In this document: positions 46,901 through 54,453 of the stretch, in pieces
Layout: each line of letters begins with the position of its first letter
How positions within the stretch are numbered: the first letter of the stretch is position 1
From: Candidatus Poribacteria bacterium
GTDB lineage: Bacteria > Poribacteria > WGA-4E > PCPOR2b
DNA length: 64,000 nt
Reading direction: 5' to 3'
NCBI GenBank assembly: GCA_022822785.1
Contig: JAJEAL010000091.1
Location: 1 to 64,000, forward strand
Notes under the pieces: generated by a model
Seen by the model: the letters and a program-made list of their open reading frames with translations, nothing else
Told to the model about the DNA's origin: nothing
Databases searched by the model: none
Position numbers and translations under genes: made by a program

Positions 46901-47079
46901 ACATTGAGGAGGAACGCCGCTTATTTTACGTCGGTATGACCCGTGCACAAAATCAGCTTTATCTCACCTCCGTCGTCCGCCGCATGGGCGACTATGAGCG
47001 AGGCAGCTCAATGTTCCTTCGTGAGATTCCATCCAACATGATTGAACGTTGGCATCGTGGTAAGAAACGGCAAAGATAA
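43924..47079 (+). CDS. UvrD/Rep-type helicase with internal DEDDh 3'-5' exonuclease domain
   Basis: A 1051-residue single protein. Residues 1-330 are the UvrD N-terminal part: Walker A GPGTGKT (27-33), motif II VDEYQD (Asp228) and ADGDQSIYSWRG. Residues about 330-500 hold the first part of domain 2. Between about 500 and 650 is a stretch I do not recognise. Residues 650-810 are a DEDDh exonuclease: YDLETI (Asp656, Glu658), GHNIADFD (Asp743) and HRAIED (His796, Asp801). Helicase motifs V and VI follow: MTLHAAKGMEF at 959 and RRLFYVGMTRAQNQ. So the nuclease is inserted inside the helicase, not attached at an end. A GAGGT site supports the ATG at 43924. Probable role in DNA repair or processing; the exact path is unknown. 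Confidence 0.9.
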   Translation: MELLQELNEKQQQAAAHTDGAMLVVAGPGTGKTKVITHRIAHLIRNHRIPPQQVLAVTFTNKAAQEMLERIKALLGTTQGLEVRIHTFHAFCVGLLREHAEEIGLGINFVIFSQETQDEVLVECLRELRQNRLSYPPWMLRDILSTYKVSLEDPTADGEHIQLRDGTVIDDPQQLQDIADLLKAYQTKLASHNALDFDDLISKSVEALEQVPAVRAKYHNDLRFILVDEYQDINAAQYALLKLLSRVPQGNVMVVADGDQSIYSWRGSSPKYIEQFKEDFTPAVVELEEHYRCSEKILRAAGTVIAKNTRQKESVLKTHKDAGNTIYHYTVDTPDEEANLVIMLIRKLVEERHYSYGDIAVFYRTHQLAEALVDRLHQERVGFQRIGRINSFQEEYAQGTLAYLSFIQWQLPRDIEKAVNFPQQLIDDLTLVRLKWLAQQKNISLVELLRKIDDYPNDVGPLTRWNVRQFFKQIDDFHAELEGEKTHTTANRLFDLLSCRRSPYRSEDMHEIENQSEIPGLRAATDSLYSTIDRGHPIRLIANYGIDSYCAAHIIRNTLERYLDLSIYADLLPPGFPVHSIMDASGVTILIGDFDDLPERTDTTILLGSAINADANVLQLNQSQLTQSRSVTALKLCQRLLSSFERPNLADMIVYDLETIDNNPKNAEIIEIGANRLSAIGSELEHYYQLVKPTGRIPQSSTRIHGIDNETVANEPNIETVLPQFLSFIQDRILIGHNIADFDNLVLERDLGKYLKRGLANPYYDTLATAQRLYPRESCNLQALATKFNIEHDIMHRAIEDVQVTRRVFDELIKADLRRREVRSLPELLPLVGIGILATRQDRQDVGMDEDIADGLQTFCDAAARYVRTHRPALDSLDAELQPPEQQSLQGFVDTLGQGQFEESDEDRDWEARRARFMNGVLHFETTSVERGLTDFLDYQKLINSADEMEAETDKITLMTLHAAKGMEFPVVIITGMEEGTFPDWRSSKSLEDIEEERRLFYVGMTRAQNQLYLTSVVRRMGDYERGSSMFLREIPSNMIERWHRGKKRQR

Positions 47080-47105
47080 TCGGGATTCAAAGCAACCGGG
47101 GCGCA

Positions 47106-47154
47106 AGCTGAAATAATCCAATCTCAATGGAAAACTGCTGGGTTTTTAACACTA
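47106..47154. repeat. 49-bp dispersed repeat, second copy
   Basis: Runs from AGCTGAAATAATCCAAT to GGGTTTTTAACACTA and matches 21750-21798 with about 9 mismatches in 49. It lies in the gap after the helicase gene and before the VOC gene. No coding potential. Confidence 0.5.
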
Positions 47155-47182
47155 TCAACTTCCGTCATTATAGGAGGAAAAT

Positions 47183-47572
47183 ATGCAAACCAAGGCTATC
47201 TTCAAGACCGCAAAACCTTATCAAGAAGATGAAATGAACCTGCCTGTTGAGAATTTGGAGCAGGCAATTCCTTTTTATGAACAGACAATGGGGTTTCAAA
47301 CAGTTTCCAGAAGTGACACCCCCTGTAAGTCAGCGGTCCTCGCAAGAGACGATATCCGAATCGGATTAGCGGAGAACGGTGGTGACCCGACACAGGATGG
47401 TTGTTTCTTTGAGGTCAACGATGTGGAAGCGGCTTTCAATGAGCTGAAGGGGCATGGACTAGACAAGGAGGCCGCTGATTTCCGGGTCGATACATACGGC
47501 GAAACCTCCTTCCGCGTATTCTTTGTGATAGCGCCCGACCAGCTGTGCTACTGTATCGGTCAGCGACTATAG
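47183..47572 (+). CDS. VOC (glyoxalase/bleomycin-resistance) superfamily protein
   Basis: A 129-residue protein with a VOC betaalphabeta-betabetabeta layout: DEMNLPVENLEQAIPFYEQTMGF is the family start (as LPVENLEQAIPFYE and MGF), CFFEVNDVEAAFNELKGHG the second half. Candidate metal ligands are weak, so dioxygenase, lyase or binding roles all remain open. A TAGGAGGAAAAT ribosome site precedes the ATG. It lies between the helicase and ABC genes with no clear functional link. Confidence 0.8.
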   Translation: MQTKAIFKTAKPYQEDEMNLPVENLEQAIPFYEQTMGFQTVSRSDTPCKSAVLARDDIRIGLAENGGDPTQDGCFFEVNDVEAAFNELKGHGLDKEAADFRVDTYGETSFRVFFVIAPDQLCYCIGQRL

Positions 47573-47608
47573 CCTGCTCTGTAACCCTCCAATTCGTAAA
47601 TCTGTTTT

Positions 47609-49147
47609 ATGACTAACCCATCCTTCATCAAAATGTGTGGCATCACCAAGCGGTTTGGGACAGTTGTGGCGAACGACTGTGCAAATTTCTCGCTACAGCG
47701 CGGCGAAATCCACGCCCTCGTTGGGGAAAACGGTGCCGGCAAATCGACGTTGATGAAAATCCTCTACGGACTTTATCAACCGGATGAAGGGGAGATCTAC
47801 TGTCGGGATGAGCCGGTTCGTATCAACAGTCCCCGCACTGCGATTCAGCTCAGTATCGGTATGGTGCAACAGCACTTTACGCTCATCCCCGCGTTGACCG
47901 CCCTCGAAAACATCGTTCTCGCGAAGGAGCCTCGCCGATTCAAGGCCCTTCTCGACACAGCGACAGCACACCGTACCATCACAGCACTTGCAGCACAGCT
48001 CGGTTTCCCGCTCGATTTTGATGCGAAGGTCGAATCCCTCCCGATTGGGGCGCAGCAGTATACAGAAATCCTCAAAGCGCTATACCACGGCGCAGCGGTG
48101 TTAATCCTTGATGAGCCAACCGCGGTGCTTGCACCGCAGGAGGTGGACAGATTGTTTGAGTGCCTACGTGGATTGAGAGCGGAGGGAAAGAGTGTCATCC
48201 TGATTACTCACAAGCTCAACGAAGTCATGGCGGTTGCCGATACAATCACGGTCATGCGTCGTGGCAAATCTGTCGCATCGCTCCCAAAGGTGGAGACAGA
48301 TGTTGTTGAGTTAGCTGAGTTGATGATTGGCAGCAATTCTTCTAATACCCCAAAAACACAGCGGAGGGTCAATACGCCTGATCAACCGATGCTGCATATA
48401 GAGGAGGTTACACTTCGTGCCAGAAATGGGCGGGCCGTGTTGGATGGGATTAATCTCGACGTTGCCGCGGGGGAGATTGTAGGAATCGCTGGGGTGGAGG
48501 GCAATGGACAAAGTGAGCTCATTGAGGTACTAACAGGGCTGCGAAGAAGTGATAGTGGAGCGATTGCCTTAAACGGCGAGTCGCTTGTCAGCCAATCGCC
48601 GGCTGAGATTCGGCGGAAGCGTTTGGTGCATCTGCCAGCCGACCGACATCGCCACGGCATCAGCCTCAATGACCGGATTGATGACAATCTGATTCTCGGC
48701 AGTCACAGTCGCCTCCCGTTTTGCCAATACGGATTGCTACGACAAAAAGTTATCTATCAATTTGCAGATGAGGTAATTGGAAAATACGAGATCCGCACAG
48801 GGGGCCTGAATCTCCCGATTCAGACGCTCTCCGGCGGCAATCAGCAAAAAGTGGTTGTTGCTCGTGAGTTGGAAAGCAATCCCGAACTGATTATTGCCGC
48901 ACACCCGACACATGGTCTGGACATCAATGCTGCTCAGTTTGTACATCAGCAGTTAATGGATGCCCGCAACCGCTCCAAAGCAATTCTGCTCATCTCCGCA
49001 GATTTGGAGGAGCTGTTAAGTCTGAGTGACCGGATTGCGGTGATGTATAACGGGAAAATTGTCGGGGTTCTTCCACCATCACGGACGGACGAAGCTGAGC
49101 TCGGGGCCCTGATGCTTGGACACTCGACTTTTCACGCATCATGCTGA
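47609..49147 (+). CDS. double-domain ABC importer ATPase (nucleoside/BMP or CUT2-like)
   Basis: A 512-residue fused ATPase. Domain 1 has Walker A GENGAGKST, a divergent signature LPIGAQQYTEI and Walker B LILDEPTAVL. Domain 2 has degenerate Walker A GVEGNGQSELIEV and signature LSGGNQQKVVVARE. This pairing matches YufO/NupA-type nucleoside or simple-sugar import ATPases. No permease or BMP-type lipoprotein gene is adjacent, so it is an orphan in this window. No ribosome site is visible before the ATG. Confidence 0.88.
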   Translation: MTNPSFIKMCGITKRFGTVVANDCANFSLQRGEIHALVGENGAGKSTLMKILYGLYQPDEGEIYCRDEPVRINSPRTAIQLSIGMVQQHFTLIPALTALENIVLAKEPRRFKALLDTATAHRTITALAAQLGFPLDFDAKVESLPIGAQQYTEILKALYHGAAVLILDEPTAVLAPQEVDRLFECLRGLRAEGKSVILITHKLNEVMAVADTITVMRRGKSVASLPKVETDVVELAELMIGSNSSNTPKTQRRVNTPDQPMLHIEEVTLRARNGRAVLDGINLDVAAGEIVGIAGVEGNGQSELIEVLTGLRRSDSGAIALNGESLVSQSPAEIRRKRLVHLPADRHRHGISLNDRIDDNLILGSHSRLPFCQYGLLRQKVIYQFADEVIGKYEIRTGGLNLPIQTLSGGNQQKVVVARELESNPELIIAAHPTHGLDINAAQFVHQQLMDARNRSKAILLISADLEELLSLSDRIAVMYNGKIVGVLPPSRTDEAELGALMLGHSTFHASC

Positions 49148-49213
49148 GTCCGAGATGAGAGAACGTATCCTCAGCTGTACACTAGCACTACTGAGTAATA
49201 GCAGGTATCAAAT

Positions 49214-50134
49214 ATGAACTTAGTTCAGGTTGAAAACATCAGTAAGCACTTTGGGGATTTCAAAGCTGTTGACAACATTTCCTTTAATATCGAAAAGGGA
49301 GCGGTGTACGGACTGCTGGGGCCCAACGGTGCCGGTAAAACCACCACCATCCGGATGATTATGGATATTATCGCGCCGGATTCAGGGACAATTGCCTTCA
49401 GCGGAAATCGACCGAGCGCAGATTTTGCGGATCGAATTGGCTACCTGCCGGAAGAGCGGGGGCTGTATCGAAAGATGAAGGTAGGAGACGTTATCCTTTT
49501 CATGGCGGAGTTAAGGGGGATGAACCGCGTAGACGCTTTCGATGAAATAGATCGTTGGCTGCAGAAGATGGATTTAGCTGAGTGGAAAAATAGAAAGATT
49601 GAAGAGCTGTCGAAGGGCATGGCGCAGAAGATTCAGTTCATCACTACCGTTATTCACAAGCCTGAGCTCATTATCCTTGATGAGCCCTTCTCCGGTCTAG
49701 ACCCCATCAATATGACGCTGCTGAAAGATTTGATGCTTGAACTCAACGCTGACGGCGCAACTATCATCTTTTCCACACATATCATGGAGCAAGCGGAGCG
49801 GTTGTGCGAAAGAATCTGTTTGGTAAATGCCGGCAAAATTGTAGTAGAAGGCGATCTGAAAGAAATCAAAAAGTCCTTCGGGAAGGGTTCAGTAGAGATT
49901 GAGTATTCGGGAAACGTTGACCTGATTAAGAATTCCCGATTTGTCGTCAGCTGTAATGACTTCGGTCAATATGTGGAGGTCAAGCTGCGTGCTCCAGAAC
50001 ACTATAACGCCCTTTTGAGGGAGCTTGTCGAAGCGTCAGTGGATATCACCCGATTTGAGCTAATGGAACCCACACTTCATGAGATATTCGTTCAAAGTGT
50101 GCAGGGCGAAGGGGGACGAGCAGATGCAGCGTAA
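49214..50134 (+). CDS. ABC-2-type transporter ATPase (NatA-like)
   Basis: A 306-residue ATPase with Walker A GPNGAGKTT, signature LSKGMAQKIQFI, Walker B LIILDEPFSGLDP and switch His in FSTHIMEQ. This is the NatA/export group, unlike the two importer-type ATPases in the window. It overlaps the permease gene by 11 bases, so the two are coupled. Probable function is export of sodium ions or small molecules. Confidence 0.92.
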   Translation: MNLVQVENISKHFGDFKAVDNISFNIEKGAVYGLLGPNGAGKTTTIRMIMDIIAPDSGTIAFSGNRPSADFADRIGYLPEERGLYRKMKVGDVILFMAELRGMNRVDAFDEIDRWLQKMDLAEWKNRKIEELSKGMAQKIQFITTVIHKPELIILDEPFSGLDPINMTLLKDLMLELNADGATIIFSTHIMEQAERLCERICLVNAGKIVVEGDLKEIKKSFGKGSVEIEYSGNVDLIKNSRFVVSCNDFGQYVEVKLRAPEHYNALLRELVEASVDITRFELMEPTLHEIFVQSVQGEGGRADAA

Positions 50135-51473
50135 AGTCATAACAGTTATTAAAAGAGAGTACATAACGCGGGTAAAAACAAAGGGGTTTGCAGCGTCAAT
50201 CCTGTTGATGCCAGTGATGATGTGTATTATGATGGTTCTCCCCAGTCTGATGATGACGCTGCAGCATAAATCCGACGAGACAAAAACCTTTGTCGTTTTT
50301 GATGAAACGGGGGCAATCTTCTCCAGAATGCAGCGCGCTCTTGATGAAGATCCATTTTTCCATCATGACGGCAGGCGAGTTTACCAGTTGATTGAGCATC
50401 CCTCCGATTTCAACGGCAATCTAGAAATAAAAAACCAGCTGAATCAGCAGCTCGAGGCGAAAGAAATCCAGGGATATATCGAAATTCCAGCGGATGTCTT
50501 TGAACGCCTTCAAGTTAGCTATTACGCGAAAAATCTCACCAACTTTGAGACGCAACGTGCTTTCAGACGAGTCATTTCCCAAATTGTTATCAACAAGCGA
50601 CTTGAGGACAAAGGGTACGCTGCACACGAAGTTAGGACGCTGATGCAGCGGATTCGCCTTACGGAATATGCTGTTACCGCCACAGCGGAGAAGGTCGAAG
50701 ACGCAGAAACAGCCACGGTCGCGGGAAGGGAGACCACCTTTGTTAAGCTCGGACTGACCTATATCTTGACTTTTTCCTTATATATTTTTACGTTGTTATA
50801 CGGTGCTTCAGTGATGAGAAGTGTGCTTGAAGAGAAAACAACTCGCATTGTGGAGGTGATTATCTCTTCCATTAAGCCGTATCAACTGCTGCTTGGAAAA
50901 ATCATTGGTGTCTGTTCGGTTTGCCTCAGTATGTTCTTGATATGGGGTGCTTGTGCTGTGCTGCTGTTGATGAATATCAATCCGATTTTGGGCTTATTTG
51001 GCAGACAGGAGCTGCCCCCGCAGTTGATTGAAATCACCAATATTATCAAGTCAACGGGTCCATCAGCGTTTCTGTATTTTCTAATCTATTTTGTTTCGGG
51101 CTTTTTTCTTTTTTCCACCCTCTATGCTGTTGTCGGCGCGATCTGTAACAGTGAGGAGGAGGCGCAACAGGTCGTAACCCCGCTTGTGATGGTGTTAGTC
51201 ATCCCTTTTATGTTGATGTTCGGTCTATTTCGTGTGCCAGATTCCACATTGACCATAGTCCTATCGCATGTCCCGTTCTTCTCTCCGCTTATTATGTTCA
51301 TGAGAATCAGCGTGCTTACTCCACCGTTATGGGAAATCTTGATTAATATTGCTGTGATGATTGCAACGATCGTGGGCGCAAACTTGGTCATGGGAAAAAT
51401 ATACAAAATCGGCATACTGATGTACGGCAAACGCCCGACGCTAAGGGAGCTGTGGAAGTGGCTGCACTATTAG
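50124..51473 (+). CDS. ABC-2-type transporter permease (NatB-like)
   Basis: A 449-residue membrane protein: one N-terminal helix (about 20-42), a large extracytoplasmic domain (about 50-210), then five or so helices (YILTFSLYIFTLLYG, VCSVCLSMFLIWGAC, AFLYFLIYFVSGFFLF and others). This layout matches NatB/ABC-2 permeases. The ATG at 50124 overlaps the ATPase stop; a GGGGGACGAG site precedes it. Together they form one exporter. Confidence 0.9.
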   Translation: MQRKVITVIKREYITRVKTKGFAASILLMPVMMCIMMVLPSLMMTLQHKSDETKTFVVFDETGAIFSRMQRALDEDPFFHHDGRRVYQLIEHPSDFNGNLEIKNQLNQQLEAKEIQGYIEIPADVFERLQVSYYAKNLTNFETQRAFRRVISQIVINKRLEDKGYAAHEVRTLMQRIRLTEYAVTATAEKVEDAETATVAGRETTFVKLGLTYILTFSLYIFTLLYGASVMRSVLEEKTTRIVEVIISSIKPYQLLLGKIIGVCSVCLSMFLIWGACAVLLLMNINPILGLFGRQELPPQLIEITNIIKSTGPSAFLYFLIYFVSGFFLFSTLYAVVGAICNSEEEAQQVVTPLVMVLVIPFMLMFGLFRVPDSTLTIVLSHVPFFSPLIMFMRISVLTPPLWEILINIAVMIATIVGANLVMGKIYKIGILMYGKRPTLRELWKWLHY

Positions 51474-51730
51474 GGACCTGTCCGACAAGGAAATTGGGCC
51501 GGCAGGCCACCGTGTCACCCATACAATCACGATATAGATGGCCCCCCAAACCTCCTATCTGCTAATCCTTTTTCAGTGTGTACAACATAAGCGTACCGAT
51601 CTGCTTGTATCTCACAAGGAGGTACAGCGTGGCGCCCACGTGGCTGGCGGTGAGTACTGCTCTCCTCCAGATCAGTGCTGATGGCAAGAACCGGTAACAT
51701 CAACGTTTCTACGGCGTCAAAAAGCGAGTG

Positions 51731-52417
51731 CTACCCCTCCAATACATCCAGAGTGGATTTCAAGCGACGGTCACTGTCCGCATACTGTTTCAGCCATTCG
51801 GTAACTGTTTTGCCGTCCGCAAGCCTAGCGTGCAAATCGGCGCCGTTTTCTACCAGATACCGCGTCGTTTCTGCGTGCCCATGCCCCGCTGCACAATACA
51901 GCGGAAAATGTCCTTGATCCGCTACCACGTTGACATCTGCACCGCCCCTGACCAACTGCTTTACAATTTCCAAGTCGCCGTTTCGGGTGGCGTGGTGCAA
52001 CGCTGTATCGCCACGGGCATAGCGTTCCTGGGCTAGCTTCGGGCTATCACGGAGCATTGCGTTGACGCGTTCGGCATTGGCTAAGAACACAGCGTAAATA
52101 AACTGCCGTGCAGGTTCGCTTGACGGATGGGTGTGTGCATCCAATGCTCCATACGTCACGAGCAGTGATATGATTTCCTTGTTATCTGTCACTTGTCCCG
52201 CGTAGTGTATCACATAACCGTCGTGCGCTGCCAGATCCGCGCCACAGTCTATCAGATACTTAACGACCTCGTAACGGCGGCTTAATCCGGCATGAAATAT
52301 CGGCCGCCATTCATATTGATCATCTTGGTTGACGAGTGAAGGGTTCTGTTCAAGGATTTTCTTCACTGTATCAAGGTCACCCTTTCCTGCTGCATCGTGA
52401 ATTGAACCGAGTTCCAT
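51731..52417 (-). CDS. ankyrin-repeat protein
   Basis: A 228-residue protein made of about six ankyrin repeats, e.g. GDTALHHATRNGDLEIVKQL, then VRGGADVNVVADQGHFPLY, GHAETTRYLVENGADLHA. No signal peptide or other domain is seen, so it is probably a cytoplasmic protein-binding module. An TGGAGGATAAAT site precedes the ATG at 52417. Flanking intergenic regions (51474-51730 and 52418-52893) show no other gene. Confidence 0.88.
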   Translation of the reverse strand: MELGSIHDAAGKGDLDTVKKILEQNPSLVNQDDQYEWRPIFHAGLSRRYEVVKYLIDCGADLAAHDGYVIHYAGQVTDNKEIISLLVTYGALDAHTHPSSEPARQFIYAVFLANAERVNAMLRDSPKLAQERYARGDTALHHATRNGDLEIVKQLVRGGADVNVVADQGHFPLYCAAGHGHAETTRYLVENGADLHARLADGKTVTEWLKQYADSDRRLKSTLDVLEG

Positions 52418-52658
52418 ATTTATCCTCCATGTGTGAGATTATCATAGGTAGAGCTTACGGAGTTGAACGCTCAAAGTTTCCGTTCCGAGAATCTTCGATC
52501 AGTAGTTCGACAATTCATCGCCTGTCCGCGCAGCGAATCGCGCCAAGGGCGTAACTCCTACATATATTAAGTCATCTTCAAGACTGAGATGATGGACATT
52601 ATTTTACCATAACATGCGTTAAGTATCAAGGGTAAGTTTCAGAAAAATTAGGGTCATT

Positions 52659-52732
52659 TATAGTGGACCTTAGAATTAATGAGACACTCCAAACCGGTGT
52701 GGTTAGTAACAACTCCTACCGTTTTCCCGTCT
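52659..52732. mobile_element. MITE-like element, family 1, left-end fragment
   Basis: TATAGTGGACCTTAGAATTA followed by ATGAGACACTCCA and an inverted-repeat core (GTGTGGTT...AACAACTCCTACCG) closely matches the first 75 bp of the 67-183 element. No matching right end is found downstream, so it is truncated or diverged. The rest of the 476-bp gap (52418-52893) shows no gene apart from the promoter at 52817-52845. Confidence 0.5.
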
Positions 52733-52816
52733 GGTAGGCACTGTTTCCACTTCGGGTCATTCCGGAACCGGTCAAAAATGGAAAACTGAATAGCCTTAAC
52801 CAAAATCAAGGGGCTC

Positions 52817-52845
52817 TTTACATGCGGGGGATTTGGTTGTATAAT
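52817..52845 (+). promoter_or_regulatory. sigma-70-type promoter for the nucleotidyltransferase gene
   Basis: TTTACA (52817-52822) and TATAAT (52840-52845) with an exact 17-bp spacer. Its expected start (about 52852) lies downstream of the first ATG of the long frame (52822), favouring the start at 52894. Confidence 0.65.
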
Positions 52846-52893
52846 ACTCTCACTTTAGACTTAGGCGGCAGCAATGCCATTGGTAAGATTGTC

Positions 52894-53538
52894 ATGAAAA
52901 CCAATATGTCCAAACAATCTCGGAAGGTTCTGATCAAAATTGCCCAGCGGAAGCGGAGCCCTGGCACGGGCAGCCCTCTCAGTTTCCTTAAAGGACGGAC
53001 AACTCAAATGATGTGGACAGATCTCACCTCAATTCTATCCCCCATTCAATGGGCGGTAGTTGGTGCGGTGGCAACACGGTTGTATATGCCGGAGCGAATG
53101 ACTCAAGATATAGATATTGTGATTCGGAGCGTTGATGGTTCGCAGGCACGCCAGAAACTTGCCGAGGTGGGATTCATCTATCAAGGGGAGTTGAGTATTG
53201 GTGGCTCTTCATGGACGACCCCTGACAGTGAATTGATGAACATATTAGAAGGCGACGATGTATGGTGGGCAGATGCCATCGCCGATGCACAAGCGAACCG
53301 GGATGCCCAAGGCTTGCCAATTATCCCTTTACGTTACCTCGTTCTCATAAAACTTCGGGCAGGTCGGGTTCAAGATATTGCCGATGTAACCCGAATGTTG
53401 GGACAGGCAGGCGAGGTAGCGTTGGATGCGGTGCGTACGCTATGTGCCCAACACGCCCCCGAGGATATGCAGGACTTGGAAAGCCTGATTGAGCTAGGAC
53501 AGTTAGAACTACAACTCTTTGGAAGCAACGAAGCGTGA
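52894..53538 (+). CDS. nucleotidyltransferase-fold protein (AbiEii-like)
   Basis: A 214-residue protein whose middle VVGAVATRLYMPERMTQDIDIVI fits the nucleotidyltransferase G-S/A...DxD motif (Asp-Ile-Asp) of AbiEii/MNT-like proteins. LPIIPLRYLVLIKL and RVQDIADVTRML are also shared with such families. The N-terminal 45 residues are basic. A toxin role is possible but no partner antitoxin gene is adjacent. The start was chosen because the promoter lies after the longer frame's ATG; 52906 is an alternative. Confidence 0.65.
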   Translation: MKTNMSKQSRKVLIKIAQRKRSPGTGSPLSFLKGRTTQMMWTDLTSILSPIQWAVVGAVATRLYMPERMTQDIDIVIRSVDGSQARQKLAEVGFIYQGELSIGGSSWTTPDSELMNILEGDDVWWADAIADAQANRDAQGLPIIPLRYLVLIKLRAGRVQDIADVTRMLGQAGEVALDAVRTLCAQHAPEDMQDLESLIELGQLELQLFGSNEA

Positions 53539-53572
53539 GCTGCTACGTTTCCCTGATAACCATAAGACTGAA

Positions 53573-53587
53573 TGGCAATTCCCTTGC
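53573..53587 (+). promoter_or_regulatory. sigma-54 (-24/-12) promoter for pspA
   Basis: TGGCAATTCCCTTGC has GG and GC separated by exactly 10 bases and matches TGGCAC-N5-TTGC with one change. It is in the gap between the nucleotidyltransferase stop and pspA. The predicted transcript start (about 53599) gives a 70-base leader with an ATGGAGGG ribosome site. In Escherichia coli the psp operon is sigma-54/PspF dependent, which fits. Confidence 0.7.
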
Positions 53588-53668
53588 ACCATCAAAAGCG
53601 ATTTCATGAACCGTCCAACGGTTCAATTCACTTACATCGCAGCCTGTATGGTATGGAGGGATATTAAA

Positions 53669-54379
53669 ATGAGTGTCTTCAGTCGAATCTCCACAATCTT
53701 CAAAGCCAATGTGAACGATGCACTGACCAAGGCGGAAGAACCGGAAAAGGTTCTCAACCAGCTGACTATCGAAATGCAGGAACAGCTGGTCGATACGAAA
53801 CAGAAGGTGGCTGCCGCGATTGCCGATGAAAAACGGCTTCAGAGACAATATCAGGAAGCCGCCGGGGAAGCTAAGCAGTGGGAAGAGAAAGCGACTGTCG
53901 CTGTTGAGCAGCAACGCGATGACCTAGCGCGGGAGGCCTTGGCACGCCGAAATGAGGCGCAGCAGCTCGCGGATGAGTACAAAATCCAATGGGACAAGCA
54001 GCGACAAGCGGTTGGCCAGCTCAAGGAACATTTGAGAGCCTTAGAGGTGAAGATTGGAGAAGCCAATCGCAAGAAGCATCTGCTGATTGCCCGTCAGAAA
54101 CGCGCTAAAGCGCAAAAGGCTATCCATGAAACGATGGCGGGTATGAAAGATAGCAGCGCGTTTGACACCTTCGATAGGATGGAGCAGAAGGTCGGTGATA
54201 TCGAAGCTAGGGCGGATGCCGCCGCTGAGCTGGCTGATTTTGAACGCGATCCCCTTGAGGATGAGTTTGCAGCGTTAGAAACGAAGGGCAACGTTGACGA
54301 CGATCTCGCAGCGTTGAAAGCAAAAGTCGGAAGCGGAAATGAATCGGAGAAGGGGTCAAGTGCGGAGCGTGAGGCGTAA
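53669..54379 (+). CDS. pspA: PspA/IM30-family phage-shock protein
   Basis: Membrane-associated ESCRT-III-like protein that stabilises the inner membrane under stress. The 236 residues start FSRISTIFKANVNDALTKAE (the amphipathic N-terminal helix and first motif), then a long coiled coil (about 40-170) and a helical, acidic C-terminus. ATGGAGGG ribosome site; ATG at 53669. A sigma-54-type promoter lies upstream. No pspF, pspB or pspC gene is adjacent. Confidence 0.93.
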   Translation: MSVFSRISTIFKANVNDALTKAEEPEKVLNQLTIEMQEQLVDTKQKVAAAIADEKRLQRQYQEAAGEAKQWEEKATVAVEQQRDDLAREALARRNEAQQLADEYKIQWDKQRQAVGQLKEHLRALEVKIGEANRKKHLLIARQKRAKAQKAIHETMAGMKDSSAFDTFDRMEQKVGDIEARADAAAELADFERDPLEDEFAALETKGNVDDDLAALKAKVGSGNESEKGSSAEREA

Positions 54380-54453
54380 GCAATAGGTGCTTTACGCTTT
54401 GGGTTCACGCTTTGTGTCTTGACTTACAGCGCTGATAGCGAAAGGAAAACCTC

